Assembly (NCBI GenBank): GCA_030141605.1
Contig: JAQGDQ010000259.1
Span: forward strand, 186,001 to 250,000
Direction of reading: 5' to 3'
DNA from: Tubiluchus corallicola
Taxonomy: Eukaryota > Priapulida > Priapulimorpha > Priapulimorphida > Tubiluchidae
DNA length: 64,000 nucleotides
Part shown: piece by piece, positions 39,930 through 59,195 of the stretch
How positions within the stretch are numbered: position 1 is the first letter of the stretch
Layout: the number at the start of each line of letters is the position of its first letter
Notes under the pieces: generated by a model
The model's database searches: none
What the model was told of the DNA's origin: nothing
Seen by the model: only the letters and a program-made list of their open reading frames with translations
Program-made: the position numbers and the translations under genes

Positions 39930-40290
39930 ACATCTCTAATGAAAGCATGGCCTTGAGCATGGAATCATGGTCTAGTCTAGGATATTGCATTAAGGCCTGT
40001 AAGACATACGAGCACTTAACAAACAATGCTGCCTTGAGCATGGGAATCATGGTCTAGTCTAGGATATTGCTTCAAGGACTGTAAGACATACGAGCACTTA
40101 ACAAACAATGCTGCCTTGAGCATGGGAAGAATGGTCTAGTCTAGGATATTACTTCAAGGACTGTAAGACATACGAGTACTTAACAAACAATGTTGTCTTC
40201 AGCATAGAATCATGATCCGGTTTTGGACATCTGCTTCAAGGACAGCAAGACTTACAAGAACTTAACAAGCAATGTTGCCTTGAGTATTTA
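39930..40290 (+). repeat. 82 bp tandem repeat, about four units
   Basis: GGAATCATGGTCTAGTCTAG begins at 39961 and 40043; diverged copies begin at 40125 and about 40207, a spacing of 82 bp. Units share AGACATACGAGCACTTAACA and AACAATGCTGCCTTGAGCAT. It lies just upstream of the first coding exon of RAB27. Confidence 0.93.
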
Positions 40291-42870
40291 TTTTACATGT
40301 GTACTAAATTAGTTCTGTTTATTTTCTCTCGGTAGTAATTATTTTCTTTATAAATAATTATAAATTATCGTGCAATTCAGTCAATATTTTAACCGAACTG
40401 CTCAGTACGCACAGCTGATGTGCTGATGCATCGTATTCCCCCTACTTCCGTCTAGCTTATATAAGCGTTGTGCTTGATGGTCAAATAAGTTCCAGTGCCG
40501 CCAACGACCAACCAACATTCATAACTGCTATTTCATACAAATTATATGATACGACATTGTTCTTACGATATGTGTCCGCAGAATCAAGATGAAATTTTCA
40601 CGGTTGTCAACCTATTAACGCCTCACAGTCTTCAACATTGAAACTGTACTGCATTCACTATATTAATTCCATACAGGTACACTTTGACGTATGATGCGCA
40701 ATTCATTTCTGTCATTACCCATTTTATCAAGCAAATCCCAAGACGAAAGAAAATTACATTACGAAATCTATTCCCAAACAACTCAGTAATGTCAATTCAA
40801 AATGCCTGCTTTCAAGTTTCAACTTAATTCCTAAGAGAACCCATAAAACGTAAGTAAATAGAAAAAGCAAGTGCAACCATGCATGCACAATCAATATAAG
40901 CTTACCTAAAGCAGAGGCAAAACAGTTTATTTACAAAACAAAATTGCCATACTCTGAGGAACAAGACTAAATGAATTCAGATCCAAACCTGAGCATAACT
41001 GCGTTTGTCACTGGACTATGCTAAGTCCAGTGCAGTTTCCTTATGTGCGACTGAGTTTGTATTAGTTTTCACATTTTGGAATCTACCTCGGGCCTTTAAA
41101 CAACGGCAGGTTTTTTATCCATACCAGACTCGATGCCAGTCATAAATGATAATTAACTGAAATAAGTGTGATGGTTTTCTTAGAATTCGCTGCTCGTACA
41201 TCAAAAAGAAAGAATGTGTTGACTAAGTTTATAGCCATGAATATCCTGGAAAATTAATTTAGCATGCAGATATTTCACCTATACATGAGCACGGATAAAC
41301 GCTGAGCACGTATAATAACGATATTACTTTGGTTAATGAGTTGACCATTGATGCGGGTAATGAGAGAGCTTTGTCGGCTTCAGTCACGCAAAAATACCAG
41401 CATGTCAGAGAGAGAGCTAGTTCCTGGACGAACAAACCCAATAATTGAACGAACAAAGGCGGAAAACTAATGATACCTCAAAGTTCCCGGAAAAAACTAA
41501 TAGGAGAGACAAGCGATTGATCTTTGTAGAAGAAGCCTTTCCATGTTTAACCTTCAAAAAACGAAAAATGGTTCTTCGGAGAAAACGTAGGCTGAAATTC
41601 AATTTATTTCACATGCGTTAATCTATCTGGCTGTACATTATATACAGCTAGCAAATCTAAGTAGTTAATATAGACCTGTACAAAAACTAATGGATCCATA
41701 CTTTCTGTGTACGTATAATGATTTGGAGTTGGCTAAATGTGGCTAGAGAATTTATCTAGGATTTATTTCTAACCAGGAGGGAAATAAGTGATCCAAGTGA
41801 CTTCAAAGAACAAAAATAACAATAGAGTTTTTCGTTTTTACGGCTTGCTTGTGAAAATGTATTATAATGTATTCTCCTAATACGCGGTTGTTAAAATACG
41901 CAGACTGTCAGACAAACGCTTAAAGCCTGCTAGCCTTCAACATTAACATTAACATTACACTGTAAAACGTGTAAGTACTACACTACCTTTTCCTTTGCCT
42001 TAAAACGCGCAAGGGTAAGGCAGGAGTTTTGTAAACAATACATTGGCGTAAAACTGTGAATATTCGGTTAAACCTTACGATTAAATGCGTCCAGACAGGT
42101 TTACTTACGCAGAAAATATTGAAATCGATAGTATTAATATCAAACGTTCTAGCAGCTGTAAGACGGGAAGTCATGAACGCAAATAGCTGGCAACGGAAAT
42201 GACATTGTCATGAGAAAGAATTAGCAGCTCTCCTAAACTAGGATTACACTACAAGACTGAAAAGCGGCTTAGTGGCGAGCTTTACGCAACTAATCTGGGA
42301 AGCCGTCGAGCACTAACAATCACAAACGTTTTGCTAAAATTCCCGCTTTTTGAGTCGAGCAGCACGGGCTCCCTTCTGAGATAAACATATCCTTGATATA
42401 AATCCATTTACAAGCAAAAAGTAGTGCTTAATTACCAATGACAGAAACCAGAACATAAATGTATATATAGCAACACTAACTCAACAAGAGGCAACTGAAC
42501 ACAAGAGAGTACGTGAATCAACGTGCAAGTTTTTTCGTTGCGAATGGTCTGAGTGAACGTGTTGTAAATGATGAGATTGTCTATAATGAGTTTGCCGTTA
42601 TTTTCAACGTTTAACAGAACTGGCTACACTTTAAAAGATGTCATTATAATCTTGTAATTATGAAATTAAATTAGTTTTCAAAAACTGATTAATTTTAAAA
42701 GTTTCAAGTTCTTTAAAGCACCAGCTACTCTCTATGAGAATTCACTATAATGAAATTTCTATTTCATAATATATAATATAATATATAATGTCTATGACAT
42801 TTATATTCATCTTCCAAAAATTATCAAATAAGCTTATTTCTGCACATAAAAATGCCATATAAAAGTTCAA

Positions 42871-42907
42871 ATTTACGCGCTATGAGACATGGATATAGCG
42901 CGTAAAT
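42871..42907. repeat. Perfect 13 bp-arm palindrome
   Basis: Arms ATTTACGCGCTAT (42871-42883) and ATAGCGCGTAAAT (42895-42907) are exact reverse complements around an 11 bp loop. The CG-containing core stands out in AT-rich DNA. Confidence 0.9.
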
Positions 42908-42984
42908 ATATTTGGCACAATGATAATATTTTTGGCATCTATAATGAAAGTTATAATCAGGCTCAAGCGAGAAGGCCCATTTGA

Positions 42985-43300
42985 CAACGCACATGCGCTA
43001 GTGGTCCTTTGAACAGTGGTTCCCTGTCCATTTCCCCGACAGGTAGTCCATTAACCACTTTTACAATGTGGAAGATAGTTCTTTGTTTGGAGATACTTTG
43101 TCTATAGTGGGCTTTTCACCGGTGGTCCTGTGACTAGCAATCCTTTGATCGGTCTTTTAATCACTTTTAAATGTCAAAGGTCATTCACTGACTGGTGGTC
43201 CTTTGCCCGTAGCTGGCCTTTGACCCGTGGTCCTTTGACTGATGGTTCTTTGACTAGTGATCATTTACATGGTGGCCCTTTGACCGCCCGGTGTTTACCT
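42985..43300 (+). repeat. Degenerate short tandem repeat (GTGGTCCTTTGAC)
   Basis: About a dozen diverged copies of a ~15-16 bp unit resembling GTGGTCCTTTGACTG. The clearest run is at 43190-43292. Confidence 0.8.
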
Positions 43301-46300
43301 AGAGTTCCTGGGTTTCAGCAAAGTGTACATTGTGTACACCAGTACAATAAAATTTTTAAAAAGAATCTATCATAGATTGCTTGAAGGAACCATTCCTGCG
43401 AAACGCTGCGCATTCACAGCTGTGTATAACCTTTTGATTGGATTCACAACGACAACGACGACATTTGGGCACTATTCTTTGGCTGGCTTCAAAAATAAAT
43501 TTATCATTAATGATGACTTTTCTGCCTTTTCTCGAGCTGCGCTCACCTGGTGTCGGTCTCTAGACTTTGAGAAGTCTAAATCGGTGTTCTGTCAAAATTT
43601 CGAAAAAACTGGGTAATTGGAGCCTTGAAAACGCAGGAAGCCACAGCGCTGAGGAAAATCCAAATAATTTTACCATATATACCGTTGAACCGCTATCCAA
43701 CTATTACAGTAATGGCACAACTCTGTGCATAGTTTCCTTCTTTTAAAATGAGTATCACCTGCGCATAAACGGTCATTTAAGGTTTTTTGCTCCACGCTCC
43801 TCTCTGTGTGTGTATGCGTGCGTACGTGTGATTTTATTATTATTATATAATGCATCAACTACTTGGACTGGTGCATTTGGTTTTCGGAAATTTTCAGGAT
43901 CTGCGCGGTAGCTACAAAATGATAATGAGACAAGAAAAGCAGATTAAACCGAAAGGTTTATATCGTTTTATGTCTGATATTATTCTTTACAGTCTTGCGA
44001 AGTCGGTCGCATGTGGCGTCGGTACAGTTACGACGAAAATTAATTGAGTAGTTATAAAAACCACAAATGTTTTGTAAATAATAAATAAATATACATACTG
44101 ACAAATAGACATACACACTGTACAGAAGTAAGTATACATATCACCGCTTCCTATCCTGTGCTCAAGTAGGATTGGTTAGTTTAGTTACTGTACCAATGGG
44201 ACATGTGTGAAAGATTTATAGTGACAATCTGCCAGACAGAAAATGTATTATGAACAGCGACAGAGTATAATGGATTGGAATACCGATAATTATAGCGTTA
44301 CGTAATTGCTGTTAATACTAACCACTACACCATTATAACAAGTACAATCGCAACAACAGTAAAAGCAAATATAACCGCGATTTGGAATTTCGTTTTTTTA
44401 GAAATTGTATTAAAATTAGAAAAACCGCACGTCTCTGTATACTGTCAACATATGACAACGACGTTTACTTCACCATAAGTTTAAGGCTTAGTCAAGACGA
44501 ATTTCTTGCATAATTTCTGTATAGTGACGTCACACTCACCTCTTCACAGTTCCTTGATCTTATGTTGCTGCGTTACTCAGATACATTATTAATCAACTTT
44601 CTAAGAACCAGAATAGTTAATCAGGGTTTCCACTTCAACGATTAAATTTTAATGAATCACCTCAGCTTAACACGAGGCGCATATCACAATTTCAAGTCCC
44701 TAGAAACGGGTAACAAGCTAAAATATCATGTTGCACACATGAATTCACAAACCGGAAACTTCGGCACCGGAAATTGCTATAGACACTGCTGATTATTCAC
44801 ACAGTTAGGCATGCAAGTAGAAACTATACACATACAAAATAATCATTTCTTAAATATTCTCCATTTTTCGTTTATATTAAATGCAAAAATAGCATATATG
44901 CAAAGTTATTAACAGTCAACTGCTAGTCTAGGGAACGAATACTTCGTGATGTCAACTGGAAGAAGCCAGTTAAATCACTGAACAAGCCGTTAAGTAGTAA
45001 GATCGGGTATAGAGAATGTGAAGGACTGCGCATGCGTAATCTCATGCTCACAACTTCAATTTGCAATGTTGTAATAATTTACAAAATTGAAAATAACATC
45101 TTCGTCTGCAAAAGCTTAGTGGTTACAAAATATTTCGGTAGCTTTAAAGGATTCACCATACAAGTAAAAACTGTGATTCAATTTTATTACATGCATGATA
45201 AGTTTACAATCTAGCTGAACATGTTTGATTGAGGCTTACAAACTTAAAATGTGTACATGCCTAATATCAGTAACACTGTTGACCTGTGCATGAATTAATT
45301 AATTAATTATTCCATGTTAATAAATTATTTTTATTATCTATGGTCTGTGAAGGCCTAATACAATGTTTACAGACTTCAAAAATATTTATTTTTACTATTT
45401 TATATTAAAATTTGGGCACAATTAATAACTAGTTATAAATATTACTGTAATAAATCGTCTTTCATTAAATAAAATAAAATAAAAGAAGTCTACATATAGT
45501 CTAGACCCAGAAATCTTTTCTAGGCTTCTCACGAAATAAACACATTGATTGCAAACATAACATTAATGTGACAATACACAAATGACAAACTGACATATTA
45601 AAAAGGACAATATTAGGAAAAATGTGGTCTAGAAAAATCAATTAATTCTAAGATATCATAAAATACATAATTCTATGACCTGAACCAGAATAAATATAGA
45701 TCAATTTCAAATATCTGTGTCACGATTAGTTGTTAATTTTGATGGGTAGGACGTCATCCAAGACAGGTTCATGTTTGGCTTACAAAATTGGAAATGGAGA
45801 TGCAATAGAGAAATTTTGCTTAAATTTTGACTTAATTCGCGAAAATTACGTTTAAATGACTTAACCGTTTCTGTTTTCTTTGCTAATATATACCATGAAA
45901 TCCAATTTCTATAAAGTTGACATGAATGGCCAAACTCTTGAATATTAGTAACTACGTAAGAGTATCCTTCCTCCAGCTTTGTCAACACACCATTTAAACG
46001 AAGTTTTCAGCTCAAGAAAAACAATTTCTGTATTAAGTTTTAATACAGAATTACGATGGGACAGTACCGCCAGTAAATGTTAGATTACCGGTTGAGGCTG
46101 CTGATTTCTACAAGTATTACTGTACATGAGATTTGGTAGGTTATTATACCTCCATTCATAACGTGCATCTTTTTTCAATGCAACAAACTCCCTTTATTGT
46201 CGCATAAGGGGCACAGATCTGTCTTTAAGAGTTTGAGTACTTTGGTAATGCATCTATTGATACATTTAAGGCAAAACGGAGGACCCCTTTTGGGAGCGAG

Positions 46301-47029
46301 AAAATTAAAAAGTGACAGCTAAGATCATTCTTTTCGTGTTATGCTAAACATTTCCTTGAACAACACAATCTTTACTGTATACTTTCCACTAATCCTTTCA
46401 GTCTTCCAGAAGAGAACTTTTTACATAATTTTTAACTTTTTCAGTTTAATTTACTTCGTTCGCACTTTGTAAAAACAAAAACTTACGTACAGTAAAAGTT
46501 CTAAAACTACCAGCATATTGAAGGTATATAATAATGCCCATTCGCAAGATTTACAATAACAAGTTCAGATGGGCAAAAAACAAAATATTGAGCCAATCAG
46601 ATTTCATCAAAATTAATGACGAACATTTCAAAACCAGCTATCGAATGGTTACGGTGATTAGTGATACCCGTTTACGGAAATCGATTTACGGAACCCCATG
46701 TTAATATATGGGTGCACAATGTGCCACACTGCACATGCCACATGTAGTAAAAACAGTGGTGAGTAGAATAATACTAGAATTAATACTAAAATAAACCTGA
46801 GAATTTCAACATTTCATTTAAACGAACTAACATAACGTAACCTTCAAATTTACAACTTTGCTGTTTCACAAGAATTTTAGCTTCAATTGAAGGTAGGTAA
46901 ACAATGTTTTTCTGACGTTATGCAGCTACATATATTAAATAATAATAACTACTAAGCTAGAGATTACAACACACTAAGACATATAAAACTATGGCAGCAC
47001 AAAAGACACTCATCATAAATTAAATTACC

Positions 47030-47470
47030 TTGTGTTTTTTAATAATGCCTAGGGATGAGGCACTTACTGCTTCCAAAGATAACGAACTCCATATGGAAAC
47101 AGTTCTGCTAAAGAAGTAATGTTGCCTAACATTTGAATTACTCTTTAACTGTTAAAATTTCTAATAAATCTCTGTGCAAAATCACAAATACCAATTAAGT
47201 TAAGGTCAATGCGTACTATTTTGAAAACCACGCTGAGATCAGCTTTGAGGCTTCTAACCTCCAGAGTTTATAATTTTAAGAAGCTTAATCTCTGCTTGTA
47301 GAGACAACCATGCAGTTTGTGAAGAAGCCACAAGAAAGCGACAGGCGAAGTATTTTGGAACGTTTTCTAATTTGTCCTTTCTTCCTATCATTATTATGTG
47401 CAGGTCATATCCAGATAAGGGTTCCAAACAGTACTACAGTACTCTAAGATAGGCCTCACATACACTCATA
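47030..47470 (-). pseudogene. Decayed LINE fragment, 3' part of reverse transcriptase ORF
   Basis: No intact frame, but minus-strand translation gives, in order and across frameshifts and stops, VRPILEYCSTVWNPYL, a segment ending ADLSVVFKIVR, and HYFFSRTVSIWSSLSLEAVS. These are the classic C-terminal landmarks of CR1/Jockey-type non-LTR retrotransposon polymerases (RPxLEYxxxVWNP; LRGDLIxVFKI; NxFTxRVVxxWNSLPxxVV). At least two frame changes and several stops show it is dead. Confidence 0.7.
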
Positions 47471-49049
47471 TTTTAGCCTATAAATTGACTACTTGAACAC
47501 ACCGAGAAGCCGTTCACATTCGTGGATTATTTATTGCTATTGTGATTAGTCTGGCTGAATTAGAGATTCTACTCTAATCGTCCTTGAAGAACGCTCAAAG
47601 ACTGTCATTGATATACCGTGCTACCATAGATCCCCAAGAGCTTCCTAATGAATAGACATTGATGCTGACAAGAGACATACATGAAATTGATATGAATAAA
47701 TTGCACTACAAGTTACCTTTGAAAGCCGTCACATAGTCGAAATGAAACACGTATTGTAAATTCACAAATTCCTCCACAAAGCTCACAATGACTTGCTATT
47801 CAATCCTGTGCTACATGCTCTCATATGGTCGTATCACATATCTTTGCTGTATAAACATGCAAGGTGCGTGCGGGCTGATTCACTGTTGTGTTTGTTGAGG
47901 GGTGGGTATATTTATATCAACGAAAAAGTGCATAATGCATATGTAAACAAGGCATGTACAGAGTACGTATAAGAAGAAACTGATTTTAAGGAAACAGGCG
48001 GTGCTGGAGCCTGGAACATGCCTGACGGTTGTTAACATAAGCTGGGAAAACTGAGAAAAACTAGCGTTTTTCTAAATATTCAAGAAAATATAAAATATTA
48101 ATATTGTATCAGATATTCTCTATCAAGTTGACCTATAAAGACCTTGCAAACCCCGAGAGAAACCTGCATAACTTTCAACGCACTTAAATACATAGTACAT
48201 AACTTTTCCAACTCAAAACTACTCAATTTGTTTATATATGACCGCTCAACTCAAAAGAAATTGATTCAATTTGTTTATATATGAGGGATCCAAACCCTGG
48301 AATGATAACTATCATGATAACCTTGCTAACTATAAACTTGCCAATATTTACTATTTTCTTAGACAAACATTAGTCAATAAATTTTTAGAGATGCTGTTTT
48401 AATAATGTTACGTTCTAATGTTTTTATTTCTACTGCGAAACCTTATATTTGTATATAATCAGAGGAATGTAAACTGGCGAAAAAAGAGACACATACACAT
48501 CCGCGTGGGGACTAGGGAGTTTAGCTAATTTTTCTATAATTATAATATCCGTGATGTTCATTGTGCTTTTCTTCATCACACTTAATTCAATGCAGCCAAA
48601 ATTTTAAAAGACTTCATAAAAAGCACCGAAGCCACATTCGTAATGGTAACTACGCCACTGTTTGGTTATAAATGTTTGGACTCAGAGAAGACTTGCAAAT
48701 GCGTGTAAGGCATGGCGTACTGAATGCGCAATGAAGCAAAAGCTTAGGCCTTATCGTTTTAACGTCCCATTAGCTTTGTAGGTGTAGCAACCTTTACGGT
48801 CCTCCAGAGACACCGAGAAGAATTACCGTAATAGGGAAAATGCTAGAGGGCGTTACAATGCTGTGATATATAGAGTGGCGCAGAACAAATGAAGTTTAGA
48901 CTACAATAATAGTAAGTGCATTACAATGTTGAAAGTTGACAGCATAACTTTTGGCTGTGAATGTTACAAGTATTAGTGGTTGTTAAGCTATAAGCCGAAA
49001 AACTTTTCATATTAAAAAATTAAATACCGGAACAATGTCAGCAATTTAC

Positions 49050-49345
<296 letters not shown>

Positions 49346-49699
49346 ATGTATAGGTGTAATCTTAATTTGCCATTAAAATACATTGATAATCGCTGAAAAA
49401 AGACTTTACAGAGATGATCAATCAGTGTTAGTTAATAAAAACTTACACTACATAAGGCAAATCCGTCAGTGCAACCTAAACTACTGTGCAGTAACGAAAA
49501 GTAAAGACAAATAAAAATAAAACGTGTTTACAACCATTCGCAAATATCAAAAATTATAATATTTAAATTTTTCAGAATATATAAATTCTGAATTAGTGTG
49601 TTTGTTGTCGTACTGGTGTGACGGTATTTCATATCTGGTTAATATTAATGATTCTAATTTTGTTTAAGTGCTGATCCGGGACCTGACTTGTTTAACCTG

Positions 49700-51466
49700 T
49701 AATGGGAGAAAATTCCAAATTAGAACTGCTTGCTTGATTATAGAGTTCGTTCCATAGTGGGTATTTGTTCTAATTTATTTTACATTACTTAATTGTTCTT
49801 TGAATTGACGATTTGGAAAAAAGCTAAATCTGTTATTTTGAAATGGTTTGCTGATGTTGTTAATGTATTTAAATATAAAGAGCAGGGTAAAATATTCTTT
49901 ATGTGCGTCAATGATTGGAAGTTTTAACATTTTTTTATGTTAGTTGTTAAAGCTTTGAATTTTTGTCTATCAGCTTTATTATGAGTACCCAGCTATCAAT
50001 AGTTCTGAAGGAGATTTAATTTTAAGCAAGTTTCTCCTTCGGCTTTTTGAAGCAGTGTACATCCATGTAAGAATTGTGGTAAATTAAAGTTTTGTATATT
50101 AGTGTCTTAGTTTGTTGTGTTAGTTGTCCTTTAACTTGTCGGAGATATGTTGTGTTAGATGCCATTTCTGTGCATATGTTATTGAAGTGTTCAGTCCATG
50201 AAATTTTATTGTCTACCTATATGCCCAGAAATTTATAACTATTAGTTTGTTCGATTACAGCAATATCTATTGCCAAAGTAGTTGATGACATGTCATTAGT
50301 ACTTAGTGAGGGTGACAGTGTCATGAATTCTGTTTTATCATTATTCGTTTTAGCTTGTAGTGACTAAATGCCATATTTATATTTTTTATATCTTTTTCTT
50401 AATAATTTCGTGCAGTTTGTATATTTTCATTAGCTAAGTAGATTATAGAGTCATCAGCATATTGTATAATTTGTGAGTGTTGCAATACATTGGATATGTT
50501 AATTATATATAGGCAAAATAATAATGGACTCAGTAATGTTCCTTGTGGTATACCTCTGTTTAAAGTGGCTCAGTCAGAAAAGTTGGTTGTGTCGAACTTT
50601 ACTCGTTGTTGTCTATCTTTCAGATAATTTTGTATTAGTCTTAACGATATTGAATCAAATCTGGTTTGTTTTAAGTTATAAAAAACCAGTTTGTGGTTAA
50701 TGCTATCGAATGCTTTACTTAAATCTAAAAATGCCACCAATATGTATAGTTTGTCGTCAGAGCTATGTCTCCAATTTTCTATAGTGTATAACAGGGCGTC
50801 AATGGTTGAATGGTGTTTACCGAAGCCAAACTGATGTTTTGATAAAAGTTCATGTTTATTTACACGTGAATTTATCTGATCATAAATAATCTTTTCCCAA
50901 ACATTGCTAATATAATGCATTACGGAAATTGGGCGATAATTCATGGGGTCGCATTTTGAATCTTTTTTGTGGATTGGAATCACGTTTGCCATTTTACATA
51001 CAATTGGAAATTCGCCTGTCATAATTATCTGATTAACAATGTAAGTCATATGCGGGGCTATTACAGCTGCACTATTTTTTAGAATTTTGATAGGAATATC
51101 TGATGGTCTACTTCCTTTGTTAGAATTTAGGTTACTTGACATGTGCATAATTTCTCCTGCTGTGACACTTGTGAATGAGAATAATGAGTTAGTCGATTTG
51201 TTTTTTAATTCGTTAATTATATTATTGCTGATTTGAGAAGTCACTCTCCTGAAATTTCCACGATTCAAGAATGTTGCATTTTGCACACTGGCAGTATGTT
51301 TGGGCTTTGTAATAACAATGTTGTTGATTTTAATTTCGTCAATACACATTAGTTTGTTACAGCATTTATTTATTATATCGTTAATAATTTTCCATTTTTT
51401 GTCAAATTTCAATTGTAAATAAGCTACACGTCTCTGAATGACTGTGACGTATATGTACTAAAATTT
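49700..51466 (-). mobile_element. 5'-truncated non-LTR retrotransposon (LINE) with reverse transcriptase
   Basis: Minus-strand frame from about 51466 to 50570 (280 aa from 51412) carries reverse-transcriptase motifs: GSRPSDIPIKIL, VIPIHKKDS...MNYRPISV, LLSKHQFGFGKHHSTIDAL and FLDLSKAFDSINH. One TGA at 50570-50572 interrupts the frame; it then continues through RGIPQGTLLSPLLF and the catalytic QYADDS box (about 50455-50470). Past the TAA near 50400 and later stops follow the thumb landmarks TEFMTLS and SYKFLGI...DNKISWTEHF. The endonuclease domain and ORF1 are missing. Motif order fits the CR1/Jockey/Rex-like group. The element is dead: truncated at the 5' end, with several stops. Confidence 0.85.
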
Positions 51467-51549
51467 GTAAATAATTTATGCTTGGTTCATAGTATAACAC
51501 CTATTTTTATAGACTCTATAGCTGTAATTCTGCACTCAGTGGGTAACTG

Positions 51550-51915
51550 CGCACTAGGGCTGAGGATTCTTTAGCAGAAAGTGCATTCGTATTGAATCGA
51601 ATATGTGACTTTCGAATTCAAATGAAACCAAATTTCAATATTTCGCATTCGAATTGAGTTCGAAAGATTTTCGAACAAGTTTTCGAATCACTAGTAAAAA
51701 AAGGTCTTACAAAAATCATGCATATTATTTGATTTTGTTTTTCTGAAAATGAAACAACAGCTAAATTGTGCTAATTGCATACTGTTCCAAACATTTTAAT
51801 GATAAAGAATGTATGTGGTTGAAGTACCGATATTCGAATCTATAATTTTAGGTTTGAATCGAATTCGAACTAAAAAACTCTTCGAATCGAATTCGAATGT
51901 TCGAACTCGTACAGT
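51550..51915. repeat. TTCGAA-rich palindromic element
   Basis: Dense TTCGAATTCGAA-like palindromes in two clusters (about 51585-51690 and 51825-51905). Begins near CACTAGGGCTGAGGATTC, which resembles a hAT-type terminus, but I found no matching right end. Probably a non-autonomous repeat remnant. Confidence 0.45.
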
Positions 51916-52549
51916 GGACATATTATTATGCTGCTTATTCTTTTGAGAGCATGGGGAGTGTAACTGTGTAAAGGTGGTAGTGAGTGTTGCATTGTCTTGA
52001 GGCGATGCACCAGTGTTTGAGGAGGGCAAGAACGAAACATTGTTGAAGGGACGTCTTTTTTAAATGACTTTGTTAATAAACATTTGTGTGTAATTAAATT
52101 ATGCAGATTTTATTGGCTTGAATTATTCAACCTTGAGTGTAGTAGTTACAGCGTTCATTCAATCACCACATTTTTAAAGAAAATATTTCTTTTTGCAAAT
52201 TCACCAGAGCCCAGAAACACGTCTTTCTCGTTCGCGAGCATCAGCACCGGGCGCTAGGACGTATCCTAGTCTGGGTAAATGGCAATTGTCCAGCTTAGAA
52301 ATCACTGACGCTGCTTTACCATTAATATAAATATAACTGAAGGTTTCTTGCATTGAACTTCCGCTATTTGAGCCTGTTTCTGTGTTTCACATTGCTGTCA
52401 AGCTTATGTATTTTTTAATTTCTAGTTCCTTAACCTCACGCGTTTTATAGATAGGGGTACCTTATTTGCAGGCTTTGTTGTGTTTGCTTGATTTCCAAAT
52501 TGGTTGAAACTTCTCAACTTTTGAACCCTGCCGTCATCAGTAGGGTATA

Positions 52550-53020
52550 ATAACTATAAAGTATAACTAGTATAAGTACCTCTTACACTTCTTGTACTCT
52601 CGTACTTATACTTCTTGTACAATCTAGATTTCTAAACAATTTCTAATTTTGTAAACAACTGTACATTATCATCATTTTATTTAATTCGTAACTAATTATT
52701 GTGATACTTATTCATCATCTGCATTTATTATTATTCTTTTTTTCACTTTTTTTTGCCATTCTTGTTATGTTTATTTTATATTTTTCTTTTTGTTATTGCT
52801 TTATTTTGATTATTTTATTTAAGTAATTACCAATAATTGCACCCAGTGTCATCAATTCTTTTTTATGCTATTACAATATTAAATCATAAGGGGTGAGTGA
52901 CTAGATGACCTACGGTCTTTCCTTGCCCCATCTCCACAGACAAAGTTAAGTTATTTTTTCGTAAAAATTTTAAAATGGAAATTTGTGACACATTTGGAGA
53001 AAATAAATGTCTATGTCTAC
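52550..53020 (+). mobile_element. Possible 3' tail of a LINE
   Basis: T-rich stretch followed by GACTAGATGACCTACGGTCT...CCTTGCCCCATCTCC and ending AATAAATGTCTATGTCTAC. This resembles the untranslated 3' tails of CR1-like LINEs (AATAAA followed by a short repeat), but no coding part is attached. Confidence 0.3.
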
Positions 53021-53240
53021 AACAACATTTCACTGCCACCTTAGGTCTGTAAAATTTGGATGTACAGCCTTTTTGCTCGTCATTTTAATTAATCCAAAAT
53101 TCTCGTTTTCTCTCGATGAAATGTTTTCAAATTTGAACGTTCATTGAATTAAGCTATTACCTGAACTTTTTCACTGCAAAACTATAGGCTTTTTTCGTTC
53201 TGCATAGTCACGCTTTTGTGCAGTAGTTTTTGTGAGACAA

Positions 53241-59195
<5,955 letters not shown>

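Noticed and set aside
41983-42174. Possible 5' exon of RAB27 on the minus strand
   Set aside because: Open frame only; no splice or motif support linking it to the acceptor at 39796.
45707-45988. 93 aa minus-strand frame as a gene
   Set aside because: AT-rich composition, no domain recognised, no convincing promoter or splice pattern.
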